DNA of 64,000 nt from Bacillota bacterium (GTDB taxonomy: Bacteria > Bacillota > UBA4882 > UBA8346). Positions 34,972 to 44,717 of this stretch are shown here, one piece after another. Under the pieces are notes generated by a model. The model saw only the letters and a program-made list of their open reading frames with translations. It did no database searches and was not told the DNA's origin. Location of the stretch: NCBI GenBank assembly GCA_023429995.1, contig JAEZCE010000093.1, forward strand, positions 1-64,000. The letters run 5' to 3'. Numbering within the stretch: the stretch's first letter is position 1; each line of letters starts with the position of its first letter. The position numbers were made by a program, and so were the translations under genes.

Positions 34972-36228
34972 TTGAAAAAAATTTTTTTACTGATTTTTGT
35001 GATGATCCTGGTTTGTGGCATGAGTGTGATGGCCGCGCCCAAAACCACGACGATTTCGTTTTGGTTTCAGAGTCAGAACAAATTAATGGACTCCTATTTT
35101 GCGGATGCGGTCAAGGCTTTTGAAAAGACCCATTCTCAAATCAAAGTGGAAATCACGACCCTACCTCAGGCTCAAGCCGACCAGGATTTGAAATTAAATG
35201 CCGCTTTGCTCAGCGGAACCTATCCGGATGTTCTCTCCGCCATGTTGACTCAAATTGGGACTCGGGGGTCTAAGGGGGATTTTTACCCGCTCGACAAATT
35301 TGTTAACAGCTGGAATGAAAAAAGCGACATTTTTGAAAGTGTTTATGATTTAGGAAGATACAAGGGAAAATTGTTCGGATTGGGTTATTACCCCAATCCC
35401 GATGTATTGACATACCGAAAGGACTTCTTTAAAGAGGCCGGCCTGGATCCTGAAAAGCCGCCGGCGAACTGGGATGATCTCGCGGCTTATGCCAAAAAGC
35501 TTACGGTGCGCGATGATAAAAACAATGTAGTTCGCGCTGGCCTCGATATTCCGGCCCTCAACAGCAGTGCCTTTGTAAAGCAGTTCGCCCGCCAAAACGG
35601 CGCACTGGTCATTGATAATAAAAAAGGAAAACCAATGTTGGATGATGCGGCCTTGATCAGTACGTATGAGTACATTATGAATTTAAAAAATGCGCATGTA
35701 AGTATTCCTTATGACTACGTGAAGAAAGACACCACTCCTTTTATTTATGGGAAAAGCGCCATGTCATTCCTTCAGCCGAGTCAAGCCATGACCATGCTGG
35801 CTAATGACCCTTCTTTGAAAGAAAAAATTGGATTCGCCCCGGTGTTAACCCAAAAAAAGAAGATTGGTTGGTGTGGTTTCCGGCTTTTTGCGATCGGCAA
35901 CGAATCCAAATATAAGAAAGAAGCCTGGGAATTAATCAAGTTTTTAATGTCCAAGGAACAAATGGAACTCCGGATGAGGACGCTAAAGATGCCGGTTGTT
36001 CGTAAGTCGATGGAAGACGACTACGCCGCAGCCGATCCCCGAATGAATAAGGCGATCTTGGATTATGTCAAATACGGTCAGGGCGATGATACCGTTCCCT
36101 GGAATACCATGGCCACTAAATTCATTCACCTGTCCTATGAAGAGGCATATAGCGGTAAAAAAACATCCGCCCAAGCCCTGAAGGATGCCCAGGTTGCTTT
36201 GGTAAAAGAGCTTAAGAATTCGCGATAA
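34972..36228 (+). CDS. ABC-type sugar solute-binding protein
   Basis: A 418-residue family 1 solute-binding protein starting at TTG 34972. A lipid-free signal peptide (MKKIFLLIFVMILVCGMSVMAA) is followed by TTTISFWFQSQNKLMDSYF, the usual first strand. No lipobox cysteine is seen at the cleavage site, which suits a soluble periplasmic protein in a diderm cell. The C-terminal region GFRLFAIGNESKYKKEAWELIKFL is characteristic. No permease genes follow; a terminator hairpin does, then a chemoreceptor gene. It may feed a transporter elsewhere or present sugar to the receptor. Confidence 0.88.
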   Translation: MKKIFLLIFVMILVCGMSVMAAPKTTTISFWFQSQNKLMDSYFADAVKAFEKTHSQIKVEITTLPQAQADQDLKLNAALLSGTYPDVLSAMLTQIGTRGSKGDFYPLDKFVNSWNEKSDIFESVYDLGRYKGKLFGLGYYPNPDVLTYRKDFFKEAGLDPEKPPANWDDLAAYAKKLTVRDDKNNVVRAGLDIPALNSSAFVKQFARQNGALVIDNKKGKPMLDDAALISTYEYIMNLKNAHVSIPYDYVKKDTTPFIYGKSAMSFLQPSQAMTMLANDPSLKEKIGFAPVLTQKKKIGWCGFRLFAIGNESKYKKEAWELIKFLMSKEQMELRMRTLKMPVVRKSMEDDYAAADPRMNKAILDYVKYGQGDDTVPWNTMATKFIHLSYEEAYSGKKTSAQALKDAQVALVKELKNSR

Positions 36229-36242
36229 TGACTTGAAAAGGA

Positions 36243-36281
36243 GGGCTGTCTAAAAGTTTCGATTATTTTGGACAGCCCCTT
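36243..36281 (+). terminator. Terminator hairpin after the solute-binding protein
   Basis: GGGCTGTC (36243-36250) pairs with GACAGCCC (36271-36278) across a 20-nt loop. The T-run that follows is weak (CTTTA), so efficiency is uncertain. Confidence 0.6.
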
Positions 36282-36427
36282 TAAAATGATGGTATTTTTA
36301 ATCACCTTATTAAACTTTATTTACGGCAAACAAGGGCTAGATCTTGATAATGGTAGAGGCTAAGCAAGGGAAAAAAACTCATAAAATAGTTGATATCACT
36401 ATGCGATGGAATTAAAGAGGTGGTTGA

Positions 36428-38539
36428 ATGAAAACTTATGATGTTTTTAAGAAAAATCTTACCGTATTTGTTCAACAGGCAAATTATTCTTTCTTAAATC
36501 ATATATCTATCCGGAACCGGCTGATTTTAATCTTGTTGACGGTATCCATTATTCCCTTGGCCTTAATGGGGTTGATTTCTTACCATATTTCCAAAGCGGC
36601 GATTGCTGATAAGATTGCCCAGTACTCGCTACGGGAACTCACCCAGGTTAGTAATAATTTGGATTTGAAGCTAAACAAATACGAAGATTTTTCTGTGCAA
36701 ATGATATCCAATCCTGAAATTAACCAGTCGCTGGCTGAATGTGTCAATGATTCCGGCCTGAATTTCCTAGATATTAATCAGCGATTCAAGAAAATCTTTG
36801 ATAACTCCGCTGTAACTTTGGATAACGCTTCAGCCATCCTTTTTAATTCGGTCGCCAATGACCGGCAATACGCGACTGGGATTAACGCTATTTCCGCCGA
36901 GGAATTTGGTAAAACCGCCGATTTCCAAAAGGCGGTGACTCTGAAAGGAAAAATCCACTGGTTTTACCTTAAAGGCTGGATAGGTCTTAGCCGGATGGTG
37001 GGAGACGTTAACAGTCTTCAACCTATCGGAGTGGTGACCGTGCTTGTCCGTCCCGACAAATTGGATCAAGTGATTAATTTCACATTATATAAAGAATCGT
37101 CCGATCAGTCGGAAAAATCTATTTTGAAGCATCCTTATTCGATGATTATTACCAAGAATGGTATGGTACTGGCGACACCGTTTCGGGATGACTTGGGCAA
37201 AAATATCGGTACTTTGGTTGGCGACCCCAACATTATGAAAAAAATGGCCGACTTGGAGGAAGACTCCGGAAAATTTCCGGAAAAGGTCAAAAACGAAAAC
37301 GTATTGATGACGGTCAATCGGATCCAGGGAAAAGACTGGTATTTGCTGGGTATCGCTCCAAATTTTTATTTATACGCCGAGTCCACTATGGTCGGCTTGT
37401 GGGCGCTGGCGCTGGGAATCATTATCAGTGTAATTGTGGTGATTATTTCGATCATAACGGCGTTAGGAATCTCCCGTCCTTTGCAGCAGGTCATGAAGGC
37501 GATGAAACAAGCCGAAAACGGGGATTTAGCGCTGGAAGTCAATCTGGAAAGCCAAGACGAATTGGGACAGCTTGGCCAGAGTTTTAACCGGATGATAAGC
37601 CAAATTAGGGAATTGATCAGGAACACTCAAAATCTCGTAAGCGAGGTACTCAAGCGTAGCCGGGTTTTGGAAGAAAGCTCCAATCAATCGGCTCAGACAG
37701 CCGAAACAGTGGCTAAGGCAATGATGGAGATTGGCCACGGCACTATGGAACAAACCCAGGAAACTGAAAAAACCAGCCAAAAAATGGTTGAGCTGGCGAA
37801 TCGAATTGAAGCCGTTGTTTCTCAATCCCTGGAGATGAAACAGATTACCGAATCGGTGCGCGAGATGGGTCTGCAATCAAAAGAAATGGTTCAGCGGTTG
37901 ACTCAAAAGGCGAATGAAACCGATAAAATCACCAACCAAGTGGTGAATGATGTCCAAGATTTAAGTTCCAGCGCAGAGGAGATTAAGAATCTGACCGAAG
38001 CGATCACCGGGATTGCCGAACAAACCAATTTATTAGCGCTAAACGCGGCTATTGAAGCAGCCAGAGCCGGGGAACACGGTGCGGGATTTGCGGTAGTCGC
38101 GGAAGAGATCAATAAATTAGCGGCGCAATCCCATGAAACCGCCCGGATAATCGATAACATCCTGAAAGAAATTCAAACCAAAAGCAGTGCTTCAGCCCAA
38201 ACAGGTTTTGAGGCCCACCAGGTAGTGGTGGAACAATTGGCTACTGTGGATGAGGCCCAAAACTCATTTGACCAAATTATTAACGCCATGAACAATTTCG
38301 TATTTAAGCTTTCCAATGTTAATGAGAATATTCAAAAGATCAATGCGGTAAAGGAAGAAACCACCAATTTCATCACGAATATCAGCGCTATTTCGGAAGA
38401 AACCGCCGCCTCTTCACAGGAGGTTTCAGCCTCCGCAGAGGAACAAACCGCTATTGCCGGGCAAGTGAGTTCCCTGGCCAGAGAGCTGTCAAAAATAGCG
38501 GATGAACTTTCCGGTAGCGTGGGGAAATTTAGAATATAA
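36428..38539 (+). CDS. Methyl-accepting chemotaxis protein with Cache sensor
   Basis: A 703-residue chemoreceptor. TM1 spans about 32-52, then comes a 270-residue dCache-like extracytoplasmic sensor, TM2 (about 325-347), a HAMP domain (SRPLQQVMKAMKQAENGDLALEV) and a long signalling domain. The hairpin tip holds the conserved EQTNLLALNAAIEAARAGE followed by GFAVVAEEINKLA. Such receptors activate CheA; glutamates in the signalling helices are the substrates of CheR and CheB, whose genes lie 28 kb upstream. The ligand is unknown, but the adjacent sugar-binding protein gene suggests a carbohydrate. Confidence 0.95.
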   Translation: MKTYDVFKKNLTVFVQQANYSFLNHISIRNRLILILLTVSIIPLALMGLISYHISKAAIADKIAQYSLRELTQVSNNLDLKLNKYEDFSVQMISNPEINQSLAECVNDSGLNFLDINQRFKKIFDNSAVTLDNASAILFNSVANDRQYATGINAISAEEFGKTADFQKAVTLKGKIHWFYLKGWIGLSRMVGDVNSLQPIGVVTVLVRPDKLDQVINFTLYKESSDQSEKSILKHPYSMIITKNGMVLATPFRDDLGKNIGTLVGDPNIMKKMADLEEDSGKFPEKVKNENVLMTVNRIQGKDWYLLGIAPNFYLYAESTMVGLWALALGIIISVIVVIISIITALGISRPLQQVMKAMKQAENGDLALEVNLESQDELGQLGQSFNRMISQIRELIRNTQNLVSEVLKRSRVLEESSNQSAQTAETVAKAMMEIGHGTMEQTQETEKTSQKMVELANRIEAVVSQSLEMKQITESVREMGLQSKEMVQRLTQKANETDKITNQVVNDVQDLSSSAEEIKNLTEAITGIAEQTNLLALNAAIEAARAGEHGAGFAVVAEEINKLAAQSHETARIIDNILKEIQTKSSASAQTGFEAHQVVVEQLATVDEAQNSFDQIINAMNNFVFKLSNVNENIQKINAVKEETTNFITNISAISEETAASSQEVSASAEEQTAIAGQVSSLARELSKIADELSGSVGKFRI

Positions 38540-38664
38540 GCAATCATGTATCTACGAAGAGTGCAAATCATTAACTTATTGCCAAATATGCCTTTTATTT
38601 TTACCGGTGGGAACCTTTTCCGCTATGAGTGAATTAAGGGGCTGCCCCAAAAGTAAATTGAGTC

Positions 38665-38683
38665 AATGATCTCTGAGATCATT
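38665..38683. repeat. Palindrome at the end of the amidohydrolase gene
   Basis: AATGATCTC T GAGATCATT is a perfect 9-bp inverted repeat overlapping the stop codon of the minus-strand amidohydrolase. Without a T-run it may be a weak terminator or a chance palindrome. Confidence 0.35.
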
Positions 38684-39506
38684 TCAACCCGGGCAGCAAT
38701 TCCGCGCAGTTTAAACCTAAAATCCGCTCTTTATCCCTGCTGGATAGCCAGTCAATCCTATCCAATACTTCGAAATCTTGTTTGGGTGAGCGCAAAGGGA
38801 AATCGCTGCCGAAAAGGATCTTGTCCGTGCCATGTTTGACGAATATTTTACGGGCAAGTGTCTGATCCAGATAGCAGAGGGCGCTTGAAGTGTCCAGGTA
38901 AACATCGCGGCCGGCCAAGACATCGTAGGCTTCATCCCAAAGACAGTATCCGCCCAGGTGGGCCGCAATAATCTTTATTCCAGGGAAATCGTCCAAAATG
39001 GCGGCGATTTTTTTCGGTGTGCTCATATTGTTGGGACTAACCACCGGATCGCCTACATGAATCATTAATATAAAATCATTTTTAACTTCCTCAAAAAAAG
39101 GCTTTAACATGGGATTGGCGAGATCGATACCCTGAAATTCGGGATGAAGCTTAATTCCCTTGACCCCGGCCGAACGCAACCGCTTGATTTCAGAAAGCCA
39201 ATCAGGATCTTCAACGTGGTAGGTCCCGAAGTGCGCTATTTTAAGTTTTGATAACGCCTTTTCTTTTTCCTGGCGGTATTGATTGACCATCGATAATACC
39301 CAGTCATTGGCAGGTTTTACCTGTTCCGGTTTGGTGGCGGCAACCAATAGAACCAGTCCGTCCAATCCTGCTTCATCCGCCGCAGCCAAAACATCGTTTA
39401 GACGGCCTCCAAAGGGAGTGGGCATTTGATAATAGTTAATCAATTGATTAACGGCTTTATCTGCGATTTTATCCGCAAAAGCATGCATATGGCAATCTAT
39501 AAACAA
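38679..39506 (-). CDS. Amidohydrolase-family metal-dependent hydrolase
   Basis: About 275 residues from TTG 39506, chosen because GAGGTG sits 6-7 nt upstream; the open frame extends to 39551. It is a TIM-barrel amidohydrolase_2 protein with metal-binding DCHMHAF at the N-terminus, IKLHPEFQG, LMIHVGDP, IIAAHLGG and the C-terminal ILFGSDFPLR carrying the catalytic Asp. Substrates of this family are diverse (decarboxylations or hydrolyses of carboxylated and ring compounds), so no specific reaction is assigned. It is a single-gene unit between the chemoreceptor and a radical SAM gene. Confidence 0.87.
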   Translation of the reverse strand: MFIDCHMHAFADKIADKAVNQLINYYQMPTPFGGRLNDVLAAADEAGLDGLVLLVAATKPEQVKPANDWVLSMVNQYRQEKEKALSKLKIAHFGTYHVEDPDWLSEIKRLRSAGVKGIKLHPEFQGIDLANPMLKPFFEEVKNDFILMIHVGDPVVSPNNMSTPKKIAAILDDFPGIKIIAAHLGGYCLWDEAYDVLAGRDVYLDTSSALCYLDQTLARKIFVKHGTDKILFGSDFPLRSPKQDFEVLDRIDWLSSRDKERILGLNCAELLPGLK

Positions 39507-39731
39507 CAAAAGCACCTCGATTCCGCTTGGACTTCGACAATTTGAAGGCAAACCCTGTTATCGGGAATTTAATATTAGGTAAAAACTCTTGATATGCCAC
39601 AGGACATTGAGTGAAAAATCTTTCACTGTGCCTCTGTTGCTTATTTTCTTTTTAGAACTATCAACTGGGCTCTGCGAAGTTGAAATGAAATTACGGCAGG
39701 ATTTTCGGGAATAACGGTAAATAATAACATC

Positions 39732-41489
39732 ATGAAAATTTTGCTCACGACTTTGAATGCTAAATTTGTCCATACTTCCTTAGCCTTATGGTATCTATTC
39801 CAATTTAGCCGTCATGACCATCCCGGACTTTATTTTAGGGAATTCAACATCAATCAGGACTTGTCTTGGGTTTGCGGAGAGATATTTTCCGAACGCGCCG
39901 ATGTGGTGGCCTTTTCCTGTAACATTTGGAATATCGGGCCCACCCGGATTCTTTGCCAAAGGCTGAAAGCTTTATCACCCGGGACGGTAATCCTTTTGGG
40001 CGGCAGTGAGGTTTCGGCGGAACCCCGGGATATTATGGAAGAATGTCCGGCGGTTGATTTTATCATCGCGGGTGAGGGCGAGTTAACATTCAAAGAATGG
40101 CTGGATGAGCTTTCTTCCGGAAAGGGTGATTGGGGTTCCATTGACGGCCTGGTATTCCGGGAGGGAAGCCGGATTATGCAAAACCGTTTGCGGGAAGACA
40201 TCACAGACCTGGGCCTGATACCTTTCCCATATCCGGAGGATTTGGCGCCGTTCCGTAAAAAGCTGGTTTATTATGAAACCACTCGCGGATGCCCTTTCTC
40301 CTGCCAATATTGTCTTTCCGCCAACGAACGCGGGGTGCGGTATTTCCCCTTGGAGAGAGTGAAATCGGAATTATTGGCGTTCATGAAGGCCGATATCGCC
40401 CAGGTCAAATTCGTAGACCGCTCTTTTAACTGTAATCCGTCCTGGGCCAAGGAGATTTGGGATTTTTTATTGGAAGCGCGCCGGCAATACCCCTGCGGGA
40501 CCAATTTCCATTTTGAAATCGTCGGTGATTTGCTGGATGCGGAATCATTGGAAATCTTGGCAAAGGCGCCCTTGGGCTTTTTCCAGTTTGAGATCGGAGT
40601 TCAAAGCACCAATCCAGAGACTCTTTCCCTGATTGAACGGAGGATGAATTTCCCCAGGCTTGGGCAAAATGTACTCAGGCTTCGGGAAACGACCAAAGTT
40701 TTTGTGCATCTGGACCTTATTGCCGGTTTGCCGGGAGAAGATTACCGGAGCTTTGCCAAGACATTCAATGATAATCTGCTGTTGAAGCCCAACCGGTTGC
40801 AACTCGGTTTTTTAAAACTTCTCCATGGTTCCGGATTGCGTAAAAAGGCTGAGGAATACGGATATTTGTATGCCGGGGAACCCCCCTACGAAGTAATGGC
40901 CAGCCGCTGGATATCTTATGAAGAAATTTTGAAATTGAAAGTTATGGAAGACTTATTGGAACGGTATTACAATTCAGAGCGTTTCCGGTTGAGTTTTGAT
41001 TATTTAATTCCGCAATTTTCCACCCCCTTTCAGTTGTTTGAGGATTTTGCGGCCTGGTGGAAAAAACGGGGTTTGGATGAAACCTCTCACAAGGTTAAAG
41101 ATTTATATGAATATTTATTGCAGTTTTATATTTCAACGGGTTTAGACGGCCGGGCTTTACAAAACCTGTTGAAATACGATTTGCTCAGTTCGGAGCGAAT
41201 GGTGGAGCTGCCGGCCTGGGCCGGAAGGTCCAATCCGGATTTGCATCCAAAGGGATATAAGTTTTGGCAAAATCAAAACCACCGGCAACAATATATCCCG
41301 GAGTGGAATGATTTAGCGGTCCGGGATATTCAAAGGCGGGTGATTTTTGAAGAGTTTGATTGTAATCCGCAGGAAGTGGCGGCCTCCCCTTTGGGAAATC
41401 CCCAGTGGAATCCGCTGATCTTTTTGTTTATTTATCGAGGTTCTGAAGTAAGTGTATATCCGATTACCAGGGAGGAGTTTGAGGAATGA
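39732..41489 (+). CDS. B12-binding-domain radical SAM protein (DUF4080 type)
   Basis: A 585-residue protein. The N-terminal cobalamin-binding-like Rossmann domain (about 1-140) starts with ILLTTLNAKFVHTSLAL and has IAGEGELTFKEW. A radical SAM domain follows with the 4Fe-4S motif TRGCPFSCQYCLSA (CxxxCxxC). The C-terminal 150 residues match the DUF4080 extension found in Bacillota. The classic DxHxxG cobalamin motif is not evident, so B12 binding is uncertain. The reaction is unknown. It overlaps the following membrane protein by 4 nt. Confidence 0.87.
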   Translation: MKILLTTLNAKFVHTSLALWYLFQFSRHDHPGLYFREFNINQDLSWVCGEIFSERADVVAFSCNIWNIGPTRILCQRLKALSPGTVILLGGSEVSAEPRDIMEECPAVDFIIAGEGELTFKEWLDELSSGKGDWGSIDGLVFREGSRIMQNRLREDITDLGLIPFPYPEDLAPFRKKLVYYETTRGCPFSCQYCLSANERGVRYFPLERVKSELLAFMKADIAQVKFVDRSFNCNPSWAKEIWDFLLEARRQYPCGTNFHFEIVGDLLDAESLEILAKAPLGFFQFEIGVQSTNPETLSLIERRMNFPRLGQNVLRLRETTKVFVHLDLIAGLPGEDYRSFAKTFNDNLLLKPNRLQLGFLKLLHGSGLRKKAEEYGYLYAGEPPYEVMASRWISYEEILKLKVMEDLLERYYNSERFRLSFDYLIPQFSTPFQLFEDFAAWWKKRGLDETSHKVKDLYEYLLQFYISTGLDGRALQNLLKYDLLSSERMVELPAWAGRSNPDLHPKGYKFWQNQNHRQQYIPEWNDLAVRDIQRRVIFEEFDCNPQEVAASPLGNPQWNPLIFLFIYRGSEVSVYPITREEFEE

Positions 41490-41755
41490 ATAAAATCGCC
41501 ATCGCCTTATTTTGTATTTTATTGGGTGTGCTGTTATTGTTAAAAAACAGTAATCTTTTACCGGAGAATTTCGGGACATTTTATTTGGAATTGGCGCGTC
41601 ATTATTGGCCGGCTTTGATTATCCTGTTTGGTTTGGAGCTGCTGGTCAAGGAGAAAAATCCTTATTTAGGGCGAATTCTTTTTTGGATGATTCTATTATT
41701 ATTGGGTTTGTGGTTGTTCTGCCGTATGACAACGGCTGATAATTGGGTAATCTAA
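41486..41755 (+). CDS. Small DUF5668/LiaI-like membrane protein
   Basis: An 89-residue protein with three hydrophobic helices (about 4-21, 37-52, 62-79), overlapping the radical SAM gene by ATGA. The pattern GVLLLLKNSNLLP followed by YWPALIILFGLELL is that of the LiaI/LiaF-type transmembrane region. Such proteins are linked to envelope-stress sensing in other Bacillota. Translation is probably coupled with the gene upstream. Confidence 0.7.
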   Translation: MNKIAIALFCILLGVLLLLKNSNLLPENFGTFYLELARHYWPALIILFGLELLVKEKNPYLGRILFWMILLLLGLWLFCRMTTADNWVI

Positions 41756-41842
41756 CCTTAAAATGATCCCATACCTTGTCTTGACATTTATCTTTCTTTC
41801 CCGTAAGATATTCTTGTTTATATTCATCAAGGAGGTGCAGCC

Positions 41843-42166
41843 ATGCCGACATATGAATACGAATGCTCAAAATGTGGTAAATTTGAGCAATTTCATAGCA
41901 TCAACACTGTACTGACAGAATGTCCGCAATGCGGCGGGGCTGTCCGGCGGTTGATCAGCCTGAACAATAATGTGATTTTTAAAGGTTCCGGATTTTACAC
42001 CACGGACTACCGGTCCGGCGACAACAAAGGGAATGCGGCCAAGGATAAATCCTCAAGTTCCGCCGGCTCTACTTCAACGTCCCCGGCTTCCGATTCTAAA
42101 TCCGGCGACTCCAAATCAACGGGCACGGCATCATCAGCAGCAAAAAGCGAAAGCAAAGCATCATAA
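41843..42166 (+). CDS. FmdB-family zinc-ribbon protein
   Basis: A 107-residue protein with AGGAGG before ATG 41843. The zinc ribbon is MPTYEYECSKCGKFEQF...CPQCGG, with four cysteines in two CxxC pairs, followed by the FmdB tail FKGSGFYTTDYR. The last 45 residues are low-complexity Ser/Lys/Ala. FmdB proteins are putative regulatory proteins; the true function is unknown. A terminator hairpin follows. Confidence 0.9.
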   Translation: MPTYEYECSKCGKFEQFHSINTVLTECPQCGGAVRRLISLNNNVIFKGSGFYTTDYRSGDNKGNAAKDKSSSSAGSTSTSPASDSKSGDSKSTGTASSAAKSESKAS

Positions 42167-42167
42167 C

Positions 42168-42193
42168 GAAAGGTCACCGCGGTGGCCTTTCTT
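42168..42193 (+). terminator. Terminator hairpin after the FmdB-type gene
   Basis: GAAAGGTCACC (42168-42178) and GGTGGCCTTTC (42181-42191) form a GC-rich hairpin with one mismatch, followed by TT. The T-run is short. Confidence 0.65.
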
Positions 42194-42240
42194 CATGACT
42201 TGATGGAAAATCTGTTTTAGCGCCAATGAAGGAGTTTTGA

Positions 42241-43920
42241 ATGGAAAAAATTATTACTCGAAAAGTAAAAGAAAGCTTAAAAAACGCTTTGGAACAAGCG
42301 GCCTTCCGGGCCCGGGAGGAAGGGAAACTGGCGTTTGAGGAACTTCCTCCGGTAATCCTGGAGGTACCCAAGGATAAGAGCCATGGTAATTTTGCTTCGA
42401 ATATGGCCTTGATTTTGGCGAAAACCGTTAAAAAGGCGCCCCGGGATACGGCCCAAATCATACTTCAGTCCATGCAGCCTAATCCCTATATTGCCAAATC
42501 CGAGGTGGCCGGTCCGGGTTTTATCAATTTTTATTTGAATGACAGTTGGTTGACAGAGGTCTTAGAGACCATTATAGCCGAAAAAGAGCATTACGGGGAT
42601 AATTCGGACTTAACCGGCGTCAATGTTCAACTTGAATTTGTCAGCGCCAATCCGGTCGGTCCTATGGTTGTGGTCAACGCCAGAGCCGCCGCTCTCGGCG
42701 ACACTTTGGGCAATTTAATGTCAGCATCCGGCGCCAAGGTATGGCGGGAATATTATGTAAATGACTACGGCGTTCAGGTTGAGACTCTGGGCCGTTCCAT
42801 TGATGCCCGTTATCGGGAATTACTTGGCCAGAAGGTGGAGTTTCCCGAAGATGGTTATCGCGGTGAATACATCTATGATATCGCCCGGGAGTTTATTGCG
42901 GAAAAAGGCGACTCTTACCTGGAATTTTCCGAACCGGAACGGGTCAAAATTTTTAAAGATTTGGGATATACCCGGATTTTGGCTTCTCAAAAAGAGGATC
43001 TCGGGAATTATGGGGTCCATTATGATTGTTGGTTTAGCGAACGCAGCCTCCATGAACAGGGCGCAGTAACCCAAATCATGAACGATCTTGAAGGAAAGGG
43101 ATTGACCTTTAAGCAAGACGGGGCATTGTGGCTGAAAACGACCGATTACGGCGACGATAAAGACCGGGTATTAACCACCGCCGATGGCCGGACCACTTAC
43201 TTCACCTCGGATATTGCCTATCATGTCAACAAATTCAACCGCGGGTTCAATTTATTGATTGACATTTGGGGGCCGGACCATCATGGTTATATTCCAAGAA
43301 TGAAAGCGGCCCTGGCGGCCCTGGGATATGATCCGGCTCAGTTTGAAGTGTTAATCGCCCAGCAGATTAATCTTTTAAAAGATGGTCAGCCTTTTAAAAT
43401 GTCCAAGCGGCGGGGGGATTTCATTACCATGAACGATTTGCTGGATGAAGTCGGCAATGATATGGCCCGTTGGTTTTTCTTAATGCGCAGTCCCGACAGC
43501 CATCTTGACTTCGACATGGGGCTGGCCAAATCCCAAAGTAATGAAAATCCGGTTTTTTACGTTCAATATGCGCTGGCCCGGATTTGCAGTATTTTCAGAC
43601 AGGCGAGCCCGGAACAGTTGGATTTGGTGTTTGGCCCGGAACTTCTTCAATACTGGGATGAAGAAGAAAAGTCTTTGGTGGAGAAGGCGGCTCATTTTCC
43701 CGATTTAATCGGCGAAACCGCCATCAAGCGGGAACCCCACCGCTTAACGGGTTATTTATTGGAGCTGGCCACCATGTTCCATTCATATTACAATCGGCGC
43801 CGTTTCATCACTGATGACATGGAGCAGACTCGGGCCCGGTTGGCCCTGGCCAAGGGATTAAGTTTTGTATTGCAAAGAGGTTTGGCATTACTGGGCGTAT
43901 CGGCGCCGGAAAAGATGTAA
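42241..43920 (+). CDS. argS: Arginyl-tRNA synthetase with atypical HIGH region
   Basis: A 559-residue class I synthetase. The N-terminal domain, the catalytic Rossmann fold, the KMSKS loop FKMSKRRGDF (Lys386-Arg390) and the C-terminal anticodon domain with ArgRS-typical FYVQYALARI are all present. The region corresponding to the HIGH signature reads SANPVGPMVVVNARA where most ArgRS have SANPTGPLHVGHGR; His143, Gly145 and His146 equivalents are Val, Val and Asn. The enzyme charges tRNA-Arg. Whether this is a lineage-specific active variant or a defective paralogue cannot be told; a second argS elsewhere in the genome would be informative. Confidence 0.93.
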   Translation: MEKIITRKVKESLKNALEQAAFRAREEGKLAFEELPPVILEVPKDKSHGNFASNMALILAKTVKKAPRDTAQIILQSMQPNPYIAKSEVAGPGFINFYLNDSWLTEVLETIIAEKEHYGDNSDLTGVNVQLEFVSANPVGPMVVVNARAAALGDTLGNLMSASGAKVWREYYVNDYGVQVETLGRSIDARYRELLGQKVEFPEDGYRGEYIYDIAREFIAEKGDSYLEFSEPERVKIFKDLGYTRILASQKEDLGNYGVHYDCWFSERSLHEQGAVTQIMNDLEGKGLTFKQDGALWLKTTDYGDDKDRVLTTADGRTTYFTSDIAYHVNKFNRGFNLLIDIWGPDHHGYIPRMKAALAALGYDPAQFEVLIAQQINLLKDGQPFKMSKRRGDFITMNDLLDEVGNDMARWFFLMRSPDSHLDFDMGLAKSQSNENPVFYVQYALARICSIFRQASPEQLDLVFGPELLQYWDEEEKSLVEKAAHFPDLIGETAIKREPHRLTGYLLELATMFHSYYNRRRFITDDMEQTRARLALAKGLSFVLQRGLALLGVSAPEKM

Positions 43921-43946
43921 GGATTGAGAAGAAGAGGTGTTGATGG

Positions 43947-44681
43947 ATGATGAAAAAGTTACCGTTTTTTGCAACCGTGGGTAATACTTTGAAAAAAACG
44001 TTTATTGAAATTTACAGCTCAATGGGGCTTTCGTTTTTAATCAGTTTAACCTGGTGCATGAGTTTTTTGCCGATTTTGTTCACATTGTACGGGCTTTGGG
44101 GCGGTTTGGCGACAGCCCACGGATTATCGGCTGGTGGGGACCGTTTCGCCTTTTTTCTGCTGGGCTCGATATTCATTGCTTTCTGGAATGGACTGTTAAC
44201 CGGGCCGATTACGACAGCCTGGTATGGCATATATCAAGTTCGCAAAGGGGATTATGTCAATTTTAAAAAGTTCCTGGAGATTTTCAAAAAAGGCTATTGG
44301 CGTTCTGCCGCTGTTCACTGGATATATTCATTTCTTATTGTAATCATGCTGCTCAATATCGTGATTGCATTTAGAAATTCCAATTTGCTGTTGATTATTG
44401 CGGGCGTCCTGTCGGCCTATATGTTATTTTTATTCTCTTTAACGTCTTTTTATTTTCATCCCCTGATATATCTGGATAATACTTTGAAAAAAGTGATAAA
44501 AAAATCGTTTTTATTAACGATGGATAATATGAGTTTAACACTGGCCTTTAGCCTTTTTATGGGGCTCATGTTTGTAATCAGTATCGGTTTGGTATTCCCA
44601 TTGTTATTAGTTTACGGGGCTCTCGCAATTTATGTCATGGATTACGGATTTGAGCCCATTTATCAAAAATATGACGAATAA
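43947..44681 (+). CDS. DUF624 (YesL-like) membrane protein
   Basis: A 244-residue protein with five or six hydrophobic helices; a second ATG at 43950 is an equally good start. The segments NTLKKTFIEIYSSMGLSFLI and FWNGLLTGPITTAWYGIYQVRKGDYVN resemble YesL/DUF624. YesL genes often accompany YesM/YesN systems in Bacillota; here the system is 40 kb away. The role is unknown, possibly membrane-associated regulation of carbohydrate uptake. It lies between argS and pyrG, 26 and 36 nt from them. Confidence 0.78.
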   Translation: MMKKLPFFATVGNTLKKTFIEIYSSMGLSFLISLTWCMSFLPILFTLYGLWGGLATAHGLSAGGDRFAFFLLGSIFIAFWNGLLTGPITTAWYGIYQVRKGDYVNFKKFLEIFKKGYWRSAAVHWIYSFLIVIMLLNIVIAFRNSNLLLIIAGVLSAYMLFLFSLTSFYFHPLIYLDNTLKKVIKKSFLLTMDNMSLTLAFSLFMGLMFVISIGLVFPLLLVYGALAIYVMDYGFEPIYQKYDE

Positions 44682-44717
44682 AATTAAGTTGCCGTACCCG
44701 GCAGGAGGTTTCTACCA

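Noticed and set aside
36300..36427. Possible cyclic-di-GMP riboswitch before the chemoreceptor
   Set aside because: GGCAAACAAGGG recalls the GEMM start, but the conserved ACGCAAAGCC core and the tetraloop-receptor parts are missing.
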